Assembly (NCBI GenBank): GCA_003219415.1 | Contig: QHOS01000029.1 | Location: 1-43,966 of the forward strand | DNA length: 43,966 bases | Source: Verrucomicrobiota bacterium | GTDB taxonomy: Bacteria > Verrucomicrobiota > Verrucomicrobiia > Chthoniobacterales > UBA10450 | Direction of reading: 5' to 3' | Shown here: piece by piece, positions 1 to 7,555 of the stretch | Layout: every line of letters begins with the position of its first letter | Position numbering within the stretch: the stretch's first letter is position 1 | Notes under the pieces: model-generated | What the model was told of the DNA's origin: nothing | Database searches by the model: none | What the model saw: only the letters and a program-made list of their open reading frames with translations | Position numbers and translations under genes: made by a program

Positions 1-378
1 AAATCGATGCGACCCAATATCAAAGTGATCGCGGTTGAACCGGAGAATGCAGACGATGCCGCGCAATCGTTTCGTGAGGGAAGAGTGATCCACACCGAAA
101 AGAAATTCACCATTGCAGACGGACTGCGGACAAATGTCGGCGAACCAAACTTCGCGATCATCAAGCGTTATACGGACGACATTGTGACCGTGAGCGAGGA
201 CGCGATTATCTCTGCCATGCGCACGATTTGGGAGACGATGAAAATCATTGTCGAGCCCTCAGCGGCTGTTCCGGACGCTGCGATTCAGGAGGGGAAGATC
301 GATGTCGAGAGGCAGCGAGTCGGAATTATTCTCACCGGAGGGAATGTCGATCTCGAGGCGTTGCCGTGGAATCTGTAG
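1..378 (+). CDS. Threonine dehydratase / serine racemase-like PLP enzyme, C-terminal part (5' end cut by window)
   Basis: The reading frame is open from the first base of the window, so the gene begins outside it. The visible 125 residues match the C-terminal part of fold-type II PLP enzymes of the threonine ammonia-lyase / serine racemase group. That group deaminates or racemises Ser/Thr and feeds branched-chain amino acid synthesis or hydroxy-amino acid catabolism. Family-like stretches are GLRTNVGEPNF, the helix around VSEDAIISAM, IIVEPSAAV and the glycine-rich ILTGGNVDL. No C-terminal ACT regulatory domain follows, so this is the short, catabolic or racemase-like form. The catalytic Lys lies upstream of the window, so substrate choice cannot be read. 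The TAG stop lies inside the left arm of a palindromic repeat. Confidence 0.8.
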   Translation, partial: KSMRPNIKVIAVEPENADDAAQSFREGRVIHTEKKFTIADGLRTNVGEPNFAIIKRYTDDIVTVSEDAIISAMRTIWETMKIIVEPSAAVPDAAIQEGKIDVERQRVGIILTGGNVDLEALPWNL

Positions 379-426
379 CCGGGATCGATGATCCCGCCCC
401 GACCGGCATCAACGATGCCGGCTACA
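374..426. repeat. Composite palindromic repeat with TGTAGCCGG / CCGGCTACA ends
   Basis: The outer 9 bp arms are perfect inverted repeats (374-382 and 418-426). They enclose two nearly perfect hairpins with 3-base loops: 380-396 (stem CGGGATC) and 403-421 (stem CCGGCATC). The left arm contains the stop codon of the upstream gene. The ends resemble those of the longer element at 29196-29295. It is a REP-like element or a terminator-like structure; no T-tract follows. Confidence 0.7.
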
Positions 427-466
427 ACTCCGCGCGGAAGCGTAAGAAAAAAAAGAAAGCTAAATC

Positions 467-1259
467 GTGGCAACCTGCGTTTTGTTTTTCTTCGCGAGCA
501 TTGTTGGGGGAGTTATTAATGCAATAGCCGGTGGCGGTGGATTGATAACGTTCCCGCTGCTTGCTGGTCGTTGGGCCAATGACTGCCGATGCGACAAGCG
601 CGGTGGCTGGGTTCGCCTCGTATCCGACGGCAGTTTGGCGTACCCGAAATCTGTTAACCGGAGTTCTGGGCAGCGGTGGGTTATGGCTTCTCGTGATCCC
701 CAGTTTTCTCGGTGGATTGATTGGAGCGCTGCTTCTGAGTCATAGGGGCAATCGCAACTTCATAGAGTTCATACCATGGCTAGTGTTACCAGCCACTATT
801 ATCATTGCGTTGCGCCCGGTCCTGGTCCGACGAAGAGAAGGCGGTACCTTGCAGCCAGATCTCGCGCAGATGTTATGGCCGGTCGCAATGGCGGGCATCT
901 TCGTGGTGGCGCTCTATGACGGATATTTTGGAGCGGGCATCGGTATCCTGATGATCGGCGCTCTGACCTTCATTTCGCCGGGCGAGATTAGCCATGTGGT
1001 TGCGCTGAAGAATTTCCTGAATTGCTGGATGCGAGGAGTCGCTGTGTTTGTGCTCGTGCTTGATGGTAATGTGGACTGGAATTACGGCGCGCCGATGGCT
1101 GTCGGTGGTTTGGTTGGTGGCTACATCGGGGGGATTGTGTCGCATCGCGCAAACCGAGCCGTTGTTCGGTCAATCGTCATCGTTATCGGTCTTACAGTGG
1201 CAGGGTACTATTTCTGGAAGTTGTATGGACCGGCTGTAATGGGTGTAGGCGGCGAGTAG
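467..1259 (+). pseudogene. TSUP-family (TauE/SafE) membrane permease, interrupted by one frameshift
   Basis: TSUP proteins are inner-membrane permeases for sulfite, sulfoacetate and related anions. The first frame, from GTG 467, gives the typical first segment with NAIAGGGGLITFPLL. It then leaves the family, while the frame that starts around 561 continues with VVGPMTADATSAVAGF and several further membrane helices to 1259. Removing one T at 561-562 restores FPLLLVVGPMTADATSA and a protein of about 263 residues, a normal length for the family. Everything downstream is intact. It may be a recent pseudogene or a base-call error. No slippery site or stimulatory structure suggests programmed frameshifting. 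Confidence 0.75.
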
Positions 1260-1350
1260 CGGCTGGGGATAGCGAGATTTTTCGCGTTATCGGGAACCAG
1301 TAACTCGATCAAAATCGAAACCCTTGTTCGTGAAGGGAGTTTAATTACCT

Positions 1351-1884
1351 ATGAAAGCATTGAGTTTTATCACAGCAGCATTTATTCTCGTATTTGGCTC
1401 TATTGCCTCGCGCGGCGCGAACTTAGACAGGATTTCGACTGAAACCGGAGTTCCTGTTGCTACGTTGCAAGCGGAGAGGGCATCAACTGGGCTCGGGTGG
1501 GGTGGATTAGAGAAGGCGCACCTGCTCGCAAACGAATCCGGTAGGAGCTTCGATGACATCGTGGCACTGCATAAGAGTGGCGAAGGCTGGGGCAAGATTG
1601 CGCACGATAGCGGGCTCAACCTTGGAAAGGTCGTGAGCAACGCGCATCACTCAAGCAAGGCGACGTCGCATTCCCAAAACATCCACAGCCAGAAGCTTCA
1701 TGGCAAGAGTGCCAGTAAGATAAGCAAGAGCCACGGCAGCAAGATGGACACCATGAGAGGGGTCAATCACGGTTCGAGCTTCAGAACCGCCCATACAGGA
1801 TTCCATGGTACGCATGGGATGGGTCGGATGGGCGGTATGGGACATGGCATGGGTAGCATGGGTCACGGCGGTCACGGCCGGTAA
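1351..1884 (+). CDS. Secreted small protein with His/Gly/Met-rich tail
   Basis: The 177-residue protein starts with a clear signal peptide (residues 1-23, cleavage near SRGA), preceded by a good ribosome binding site (GAAGGGAG). The mature N-terminal half carries a helical stretch with FDDIVALHKSGEGWGKIA. I recall this pattern from small secreted proteins of unknown function. The middle is Ser/His/Lys-rich, and the last 30 residues are built of GMG, GHG and MGGM units rich in His and Met. Such a tail could bind copper or another soft metal in the periplasm, but this is inference from composition. No operon partner is evident. Confidence 0.7.
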   Translation: MKALSFITAAFILVFGSIASRGANLDRISTETGVPVATLQAERASTGLGWGGLEKAHLLANESGRSFDDIVALHKSGEGWGKIAHDSGLNLGKVVSNAHHSSKATSHSQNIHSQKLHGKSASKISKSHGSKMDTMRGVNHGSSFRTAHTGFHGTHGMGRMGGMGHGMGSMGHGGHGR

Positions 1885-1919
1885 AATCGCTAACCCGAAG
1901 AGCCGCCTGCGACGAAGGA

Positions 1920-2384
1920 TTACTTAAGAGTAATCTCGCGCATGGTTTTTGTGCCGAGAATTTCGCGGATGTCGAGGCGCTTTACAGCGGTGGCGCGGCG
2001 CTGGTCTTCAGTCCCCATGATCTTCTCGACAATGGGATCCATCTTGTCACGAAGGTTATCGAATGCTGCCCAGTTAGGATATTCAACCAGAATTAGAATG
2101 TTGAAATCCTGAGGACCGGAAGCCTCTCCATTCAGGATTTTGTAGTCGAGGATGACCTTTTGCTTTTTCTCCTCGTCATACACAGGCTTCACGGTGCCGG
2201 TGATCTGTTTGAGGTAATCATCGCCCAAACCGGTCTTGGTTTTTACCATCGTCAGAGTCCAAACGGGCCCTTCGTTGTAAGGCGCATTGCTGCCTTTCGA
2301 ACTCGCAGTATCTGGCTGTGCCAAGCAGGTGAAAGCGAGAGTCAACGATGCGCACGCGATTGCATAGATCTTAGTGGTGGTCAT
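1920..2384 (-). CDS. Secreted protein of unknown function, dimeric alpha-beta barrel-like
   Basis: This 154-residue protein has a signal peptide (residues 1-22, ending FTCLA) and a charged, single-domain mature part. The pattern of strands and helices (VWTLTMVKTKTG, then FNILILVEYPNWAAFDNLRDKM) resembles ferredoxin-like dimeric barrel proteins of the NIPSNAP/ABM type. I do not recognise a named family. It stands alone between convergent genes. No cofactor ligands are obvious. Function unknown; secretion is well supported. Confidence 0.65.
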   Translation of the reverse strand: MTTTKIYAIACASLTLAFTCLAQPDTASSKGSNAPYNEGPVWTLTMVKTKTGLGDDYLKQITGTVKPVYDEEKKQKVILDYKILNGEASGPQDFNILILVEYPNWAAFDNLRDKMDPIVEKIMGTEDQRRATAVKRLDIREILGTKTMREITLK

Positions 2385-2467
2385 GTGGGCACATTGGTTC
2401 GGCTGTGTTTAAGAGGCGAGAACAATTTCCCAGATATGGTTCAGCCACCCTGCGGAATACGATTCGC

Positions 2468-4870
2468 CTAGATATCAGTCGTGGACCAGAATTTACGAAA
2501 CGCGTTTGGCCAGCTCCGGTCGGTGACACTCTTTCTGGCGGCGTTGCCCATGCGTTCCCGCAACGCTGGATCGGCAACCAGTGAGCGGATGGCTTGAGTG
2601 AAATCATTCACATCACGTGATCGAGTGATCAAACCGTTCGTCCTGTCTTCCACTAATTCCTTGGGCCCGCCGGAATCGGAAACAATGACCGGTACCCCAC
2701 AAGCCTGCGCTTCCAGGATGACATTGCCGAATGTGTCGGTGGTGCTCGGGAACACGAAAATGTCGGCTGACGCATACGCGGTGGCTAACTCTTTCCCTCT
2801 AAGGTAGCCGGTAAAAAATGCCTCTGGCACTGATTGAGCAAATGCTTCCGAGTACGGGCCGTGACCGACGACAAAAAGCTGCACCGCAAGGCCCTCATCG
2901 CGCAATCGGCGGTAGGCATCTGCCAAAACATCGAGATCTTTCTCCCGCGATATCCGGCCAACGTAAAGCAGGCGAACCTGACCGTTAGTGGCGCCAAATT
3001 TTTCCCAAAAAGCGGACTCGCGCCGTGCCGGAGTGAACAGTTCGGTATCGAGACCGCGCGGAAGAATTTTAAGTTTTGCGGGATCAAATCCGTGCTTGAT
3101 CCAGCTTTGTCGATACTCTTCAGAATTAACGAAAACGGTGTCGAGCTGGCCATAGAACCAATGCATGTAGCGCCACGCCATGCTTTCCAGGAAGCTATCC
3201 TCGGTGAGAATCCGGACGTATTGCGGGAAATCCGTATGGTAAATGCCGCTCGTTTGCAGGTTGAGCATTTTGGCCGCGAGGAGTGCAGTCAGCCCGACTG
3301 GCCCAGGCGTGCTGATGATAATCTCGGTGAATTTTTCCCGTTGTATGTAATCGAGCATCTGCAGAATCGGCGGGAAACTTAATTTTTGGAGTTCGTACTC
3401 GGGCAATTCGAATTCGCCGATGGGCGGGAAGTTTTTAATTGGGATCTTGTACGTTTGGAGATTGCTGTGCGAAGTTACGACAGTCAGTTCGTTGCCGGCG
3501 GCGGCCCCGGCGGCAGTCATCTTGCGAATCGTAGTAGCCACGCCATTGACGTCGTCGAGCGTATCGGTGAACCAGGCGCGTTTGCGGTTTTGCAATTCGA
3601 TCGGAATTTCTCCGGTCAATTCCAGAAAGATAGCCCGCAGCCATTTCCGGGAAGGCGCCTGGCTGTGAAACCCATAGATGTAAGGCGTAAGAACGACCAG
3701 GATCGGCACGATCGCGCTAAGAGCTTGCATGCTCTCGACCATGTTGCCGCTGCCGATTTGCTGAACGAATTTGTGGAAAAACCGAAACGTGAGCTGCTCG
3801 GCCACCATGTTTGCCATGAGAAATGTGCGGCGCTCCGGTTCGTGGACTCCCTCTAATTGCGCGGCCAGTTTCGCTTTCACCCCAGGCTGCGCGAAATAAC
3901 CGGAAAGTTCTTTCCACAGTGACACGTTCGCAGGCTTGACGAAGTCAAAAATTTTTCCCGACAAAACGCCCTGCACGATAAATTCCATTTTTTCTTTGAG
4001 AGTGAATTCAGTCGGGGCGCGGCCTTCCATGAACCGCGAAAACATTTTCTCGAGCAGCGCGGCGCCCGGTCCGAGTTTTTCATTGAAACGATCCTGGATG
4101 AAACAGGCGACCGTGTTATAAAAACCGTGGGAAAGGACCAGCGGGGTGCCGCCGTGGCCATGCGCGCTGCACTCGCCGTTGCGAACGCGTTCGAGGAATT
4201 TTTCCGCCGATTTCGCCGCCGGAGTTTCCGTAAAAGCCGAAGCAGCGAATTGCCCACCGTGATCGTCCGAGCCCCCAACAAGAATTTTCTTCCAGGGCTC
4301 TGTGTGGGTGGGCGCCAGATTGTGGCGATTTGCGAGCACATCGATCTTTTCCGGCGTCAGTTGTTTGAACAGTGTCTGGGCCAGATCGCTTAGAAGGGCA
4401 TCGCGCAAACCGTTGATGCCCTCGAAATGCTTGAAGAGAAGCATGAGCAGCTCAAGATGATGCGAATCGAGTTTGCCGTTGATGCTGTAAAGGGGATGCG
4501 CAACCGCGTGCGCGATGTGCGCTGCCTGCAAGTAGCGTTGCAGCTCAAAAATATTATCGCGTATCGCATCGATCTCGCGATGCTGATTCTCTGAAATTCC
4601 CCAAACAAGTACGTGCACCTTGCACGCGTCGTTGGGAAAATAGGTGGTGACTTGTTCGCTGATAAACGTGCGAGGCCGATCAACGATTTGCAGGCAGCCC
4701 TCGATGCTATCGTGGTCGGTAATGGTGACGTAGTCCATTCCTCGCTCGAGCAACTTTCCATACAGTTGTTTCGGGTCGGAATAGCTGTCGGGGAAATCGA
4801 AACGGCGAAAGAGCCATTCTTCAGAGCGCGCACTGTAGCGCGAATGAATATGAAGATCGCACCTGCTCAC
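2468..4870 (-). CDS. PHP-domain / GT4 glycosyltransferase fusion protein
   Basis: This protein of about 800 residues joins two enzyme folds. The N-terminal 250 residues are a PHP metallohydrolase-like domain with metal-binding motifs CDLHIHSRYS, TITDHDS and GGSDDHGG. A middle helical stretch (about 250-430) is unassigned. Residues of about 435-790 form a GT-B glycosyltransferase of family 4. It shows YVGRISREKDL, FVFPSTTDTFGNV and an EAQACGVPVI segment of the nucleotide-sugar site. The frame extends upstream to 4975. I place the start at GTG 4870, two bases after the deacetylase stop, preceded by GGGGGA, which avoids a 100 bp overlap. Coupling to the deacetylase suggests a role in envelope glycolipid or polysaccharide synthesis. 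The PHP substrate is unknown. Confidence 0.85.
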   Translation of the reverse strand: MSRCDLHIHSRYSARSEEWLFRRFDFPDSYSDPKQLYGKLLERGMDYVTITDHDSIEGCLQIVDRPRTFISEQVTTYFPNDACKVHVLVWGISENQHREIDAIRDNIFELQRYLQAAHIAHAVAHPLYSINGKLDSHHLELLMLLFKHFEGINGLRDALLSDLAQTLFKQLTPEKIDVLANRHNLAPTHTEPWKKILVGGSDDHGGQFAASAFTETPAAKSAEKFLERVRNGECSAHGHGGTPLVLSHGFYNTVACFIQDRFNEKLGPGAALLEKMFSRFMEGRAPTEFTLKEKMEFIVQGVLSGKIFDFVKPANVSLWKELSGYFAQPGVKAKLAAQLEGVHEPERRTFLMANMVAEQLTFRFFHKFVQQIGSGNMVESMQALSAIVPILVVLTPYIYGFHSQAPSRKWLRAIFLELTGEIPIELQNRKRAWFTDTLDDVNGVATTIRKMTAAGAAAGNELTVVTSHSNLQTYKIPIKNFPPIGEFELPEYELQKLSFPPILQMLDYIQREKFTEIIISTPGPVGLTALLAAKMLNLQTSGIYHTDFPQYVRILTEDSFLESMAWRYMHWFYGQLDTVFVNSEEYRQSWIKHGFDPAKLKILPRGLDTELFTPARRESAFWEKFGATNGQVRLLYVGRISREKDLDVLADAYRRLRDEGLAVQLFVVGHGPYSEAFAQSVPEAFFTGYLRGKELATAYASADIFVFPSTTDTFGNVILEAQACGVPVIVSDSGGPKELVEDRTNGLITRSRDVNDFTQAIRSLVADPALRERMGNAARKSVTDRSWPNAFRKFWSTTDI

Positions 4871-4872
4871 AG

Positions 4873-5616
4873 CTACATCCCCCGTCTCAATCTTTGTTGC
4901 GCGATCCAGTCCTGATAGGTCGTAACTGTCCGCGACCCCATCGCCCTTTCGATCATACTCGTGACTTGGCGCCAAATCGCCGGATGCGAATAATCGGGTG
5001 GATGAATGCTAATGCGCAAAAGTGGCCTTCCCTCTAGATATCGAAAGAGAGTGGCATTGCAGATTCGGCTAATTCCGCGCCGCCAGTTCCTTCGAACACT
5101 GTAGACAATCGATCGCGCGGCGAACTCATTGCCCGCCCGGAGATCGCACACCTTGTGTAACCGCGTGGTATATTCCATCCCGGCATCGCATACGGCGCGC
5201 TCAGCTTCCTTGCTGAGCAGCCATGCTGGAGCCACAAAACCTCGCGGCTTGAGATTATTCGCGCGAAATTCATCTCGCGCGGCTGTAATTCGACGCAACG
5301 CTTCATCGTAGTTCAGGTCGTAAAATTCACCTTCTTGTTGCGTGTAAAATCTCGTGAAGAACTTGTCGTGGAAGCTCTCTTTGGCACTGCAAGGGCGCTC
5401 ATGAAAATATCCGTGAATAACGATTTCGTGACCGTCCGCTTCCAAGCCCCGTAGCCAGGACACAAATTGTTGATTTCTCGCGAACAGCCCCTGATGATGA
5501 TAATCCGGGACGACAAGAAGAGAACAAACGCTCACCCCGCGCCGAGCCAGTTCTGAAATGATTGTGTTTGCGATCTGCTGAGTGGAGGGGGCGACGTCAT
5601 GCAAAGACACGACCAT
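4873..5616 (-). CDS. DUF2334 / polysaccharide deacetylase-like protein
   Basis: The protein belongs to the DUF2334 branch of the NodB-like carbohydrate esterase fold. It has VSLHDVAPS near the N-terminus (metal-binding Asp), EIVIHGYFH in the middle (metal His motif) and FVAPAWLLS later. The family is thought to remove acyl groups from glycans. The frame stays open to an ATG at 5682, but the ATG at 5616 has a good Shine-Dalgarno (AAGGGA, 4 bases away) and places the HDVAP motif at the usual distance from the start. The stop lies two bases before the proposed start of the glycosyltransferase, so the two are co-translated. There is no signal peptide with this start, so it is probably cytoplasmic. 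Confidence 0.8.
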   Translation of the reverse strand: MVVSLHDVAPSTQQIANTIISELARRGVSVCSLLVVPDYHHQGLFARNQQFVSWLRGLEADGHEIVIHGYFHERPCSAKESFHDKFFTRFYTQQEGEFYDLNYDEALRRITAARDEFRANNLKPRGFVAPAWLLSKEAERAVCDAGMEYTTRLHKVCDLRAGNEFAARSIVYSVRRNWRRGISRICNATLFRYLEGRPLLRISIHPPDYSHPAIWRQVTSMIERAMGSRTVTTYQDWIAQQRLRRGM

Positions 5617-5787
5617 GAAATCCCTTGTGGCAGCGCCGGTTGCGACAAGGGGAAGAAAGTCCGTTGCCGCAATTGTACTCATTGGGGAATTTTCGGCCTC
5701 GACATAGCTTTGAACAAGGCAAATCGATATCGTGACTCATTAAAACGTTCCATCGTTACGCCGTAGCGAATTGCCGACCCTCTAGGG

Positions 5788-5811
5788 GTTCAACGATTTA
5801 ACGATTTAACG
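5788..5811. repeat. Octamer tandem array, three units (minus strand CGTTAAAT type)
   Basis: Read on the minus strand this is CGTTAAAT, CGTTAAAT, CGTTGAAC. The TAA stop of the EVE-domain gene (5806-5808) lies inside the array. The same octamer theme occurs at 40215-40238. Confidence 0.55.
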
Positions 5812-6219
5812 TGGCGAAGCCATCTTTACAATTTCGCGAAATTCCGATTCCGCCAACGGCATAACGGACAGACGTGATTGCCTAACTAAAGCTATTCCTT
5901 TCAGCGGCGGATGGCTTTTGATCTCGCGAAGTGTAACTGGCCGGTGCAGCGGTTTGACCGGAGCAAGATCAACAGTCGACCAGTCGCCTTCCTTTGCGGT
6001 CGAATCTCGATATGCGGTTCGAATTACTTTCGCGATCCCCACGACCGCTTTGTCGTCGCCGCTATGATAGAAAAGAACTTCATCGCCGTTCTGCATTCTA
6101 CGAAGATTGTTTCGGGCAGAGTAATTGCGTACGCCGGTCCAACTGGTTTGGCCTTCCGCGACAAAGTCCGACCACGAATATGAGGATGGCTCCTGTTTCA
6201 CGAGCCAGAAATTTTTCAT
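5806..6219 (-). CDS. EVE domain-containing protein
   Basis: This 137-residue protein is a complete EVE domain, a PUA-like fold related to YTH that is thought to recognise modified bases in DNA or RNA. Diagnostic features are the start FWLVKQEPSSYSW, WTGVRNYSARNNL, GDEVLFYHSG and VGIAKV. The length equals that of typical bacterial single-domain EVE proteins. It is divergent from tmk and has no restriction or defence partner beside it, so no specific role can be read from context. The 3' end runs into a short tandem octamer array. Confidence 0.9.
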   Translation of the reverse strand: MKNFWLVKQEPSSYSWSDFVAEGQTSWTGVRNYSARNNLRRMQNGDEVLFYHSGDDKAVVGIAKVIRTAYRDSTAKEGDWSTVDLAPVKPLHRPVTLREIKSHPPLKGIALVRQSRLSVMPLAESEFREIVKMASPR

Positions 6220-6270
6220 ATGCCGAAACTAATCCAATTAACTTGTGTGGGGCAAACTTCCCGGCTGTGC

Positions 6271-6329
6271 TGGAGGGCGGAGCTCCGGCGACGCCAGAAG
6301 GACTTGCGCTCGCGAAGCTCGCCCCTCCA
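6271..6329. repeat. Inverted repeat upstream of tmk
   Basis: The left arm TGGAGGGCGGAGCT (6271-6284) and right arm AGCTCGCCCCTCCA (6316-6329) pair with two mismatches around a 31-base centre. It lies in the divergent gap between the EVE gene and tmk, so it may be a repeat element or affect the tmk leader. I recall similar GGAGGG...CCCTCC elements from related genomes but cannot verify this here. Confidence 0.5.
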
Positions 6330-6376
6330 ACTGCGCGCGTTCGACAATCACGCCGGCTTGTTTCACAATCGACATC

Positions 6377-7021
6377 ATGCGCCGGCTGCCATTCATCACG
6401 TTCGAAGGATCAGAGGGCAGTGGAAAATCGACGCAGGTGCAGAGATTGGCCGCGCGACTGGAGCGTTCCGGGGTGCCACATCTGGTCACCCGCGAACCCG
6501 GCGGCACGCCGATCGGCGAAACCATTCGTGAACTTCTGCAATTTGCTTCGCACAATTCGAGTATGACCCCGGAAGCGGAGCTGCTTCTCTTTGAGGCGAG
6601 TCGCAGCCAGCTCGTGCGGGAGATTATCAAGCCAGCGCTTGAACGTGGCATTTGCGTGATTGCCGATCGTTTCTTTGATTCCACAACCGTTTATCAAGGC
6701 GCGGCACGAAAATTAGATCGTGAGACGGTCGAACGTTTGAATGTATTTGCGGTCGGCGATTGCATCCCAAACGTTACTTTTGTTCTTGATATCGATGCGG
6801 CTACCGCGAAGTCGCGAATGCAGAAACCGCGCCGACGAGATCGGATGGAGCAGGAGCCTGAGGAGTTTTACGAGAGCGTTCGGGAAGCGTATCGCGAACT
6901 GGCCACGCGCGACCCGAATCGCGTTGTACTAATCAACGGCTCACGTGGAGCGGACGTGATCGAGAATGAGATATGGAAAACGCTTTGTGGCCGCTTCCCA
7001 ACTCTAAACACTCGCCAGTGA
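6377..7021 (+). CDS. tmk: Thymidylate kinase
   Basis: Phosphorylates dTMP to dTDP with ATP, the step that feeds dTTP synthesis; cytoplasmic. The P-loop EGSEGSGKST is at the N-terminus, followed by the substrate-binding TREPGGTPIGE and by ADRFFDSTTVYQG, the DR[YF] motif that contacts the nucleotide. VLDIDAATAKSR and the Arg-rich lid (KPRRRDRME) follow. The ATG at 6377 gives 214 residues, the normal family size. The open frame extends further upstream but only through a repeat. It is followed by a four-helix-bundle gene and then holB. The tmk-holB order is common in bacteria, so the middle gene looks inserted. Confidence 0.95.
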   Translation: MRRLPFITFEGSEGSGKSTQVQRLAARLERSGVPHLVTREPGGTPIGETIRELLQFASHNSSMTPEAELLLFEASRSQLVREIIKPALERGICVIADRFFDSTTVYQGAARKLDRETVERLNVFAVGDCIPNVTFVLDIDAATAKSRMQKPRRRDRMEQEPEEFYESVREAYRELATRDPNRVVLINGSRGADVIENEIWKTLCGRFPTLNTRQ

Positions 7022-7023
7022 CA

Positions 7024-7461
7024 ATGGCGAACGAAACGGCGAGACGGGAAGACGGCGAGACGGCGAGAAAACCGATTCGGCATTTCCGCGATTTGGACGT
7101 GTACCAGAATGCCCTCGTGGCTGGCCTACGTGTTTACGAGTTAACGAAGCGATTTCCAATCGAAGAACGCTACGCGCTGACTGATCAAGCGCGTCGATCA
7201 TCGCGCTCAGTTTGTGCAAATGTTGCCGAAGCGTGGCGGAAGCGTCGCTACGAAGCAGCGTTCATCGCAAAACTTAGCGATGCAGAAAGTGAAGCCGCGG
7301 AAACGCAGGTTCATTTGGAATTCGCATTTCACCACAGATATCTTTCGCACAATGAGTTTCTGAGCGTCGATGACGCCTACGCAAAAGTAATCGGCCAGCT
7401 CGTTAAGATGATCGACAAACCCGATAAGTGGCTGATCAAAAATTCGCCGCGTCGTCTATGA
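7024..7461 (+). CDS. Four-helix-bundle protein (S23 / 23S rRNA IVS family)
   Basis: The 145-residue protein matches the four-helix-bundle family first seen in 23S rRNA intervening sequences. It shows HFRDLDVYQNALV, ANVAEAW and the helical AKLSDAESEAAETQVHLEFA. Its biochemical role is unknown. The start at 7024 lies 2 bases after the tmk stop. Its first 18 residues (ETARREDGETARK type) are low-complexity and encoded by a GACGGCGAG-like array, so the true functional start may be near residue 19. A similar array in opposite orientation lies just after the gene (7495-7540). It separates tmk from holB, and no rRNA is nearby. Confidence 0.85.
   Translation: MANETARREDGETARKPIRHFRDLDVYQNALVAGLRVYELTKRFPIEERYALTDQARRSSRSVCANVAEAWRKRRYEAAFIAKLSDAESEAAETQVHLEFAFHHRYLSHNEFLSVDDAYAKVIGQLVKMIDKPDKWLIKNSPRRL
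7032..7067. repeat. Left flank low-complexity array of the four-helix-bundle gene
   Basis: Repeats of the form CGAAACGGCGAGACGG / GACGGCGAGACGGCGAG fall within the first codons of the four-helix-bundle gene. The reverse complement of 7495-7540 begins CGAAACGGAGAATCGG, so the two flanks form imperfect inverted arrays. Confidence 0.45.
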
Positions 7462-7494
7462 ATCGCCACAAAACAGAGCAATTGCGAGATAGGG

Positions 7495-7540
7495 AAACGG
7501 CGGCTTCGCCGATTCGCCCATTCGCCGATTCTCCGTTTCG
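7495..7540. repeat. Right flank low-complexity array of the four-helix-bundle gene
   Basis: Contains ATTCGCCGATTC-type units and ends CTCCGTTTCG. Its ends (AAACGG...CCGTTT) also pair with each other. It lies between the four-helix-bundle gene and holB, and is an inverted counterpart of 7032-7067. Confidence 0.45.
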
Positions 7541-7555
7541 TCAGTTTTGAGTGAT

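Noticed and set aside
467-1259. Programmed frameshifting in the TSUP gene
   Set aside because: No slippery heptamer or pseudoknot at 555-570; single inserted T explains it better.
2834-3382. 182-residue frame antisense to the glycosyltransferase
   Set aside because: No start context or domain; overlaps the GT fold on the other strand.
7024-7461. 23S rRNA intervening sequence
   Set aside because: Only the protein family fits; no rRNA sequence flanks it.
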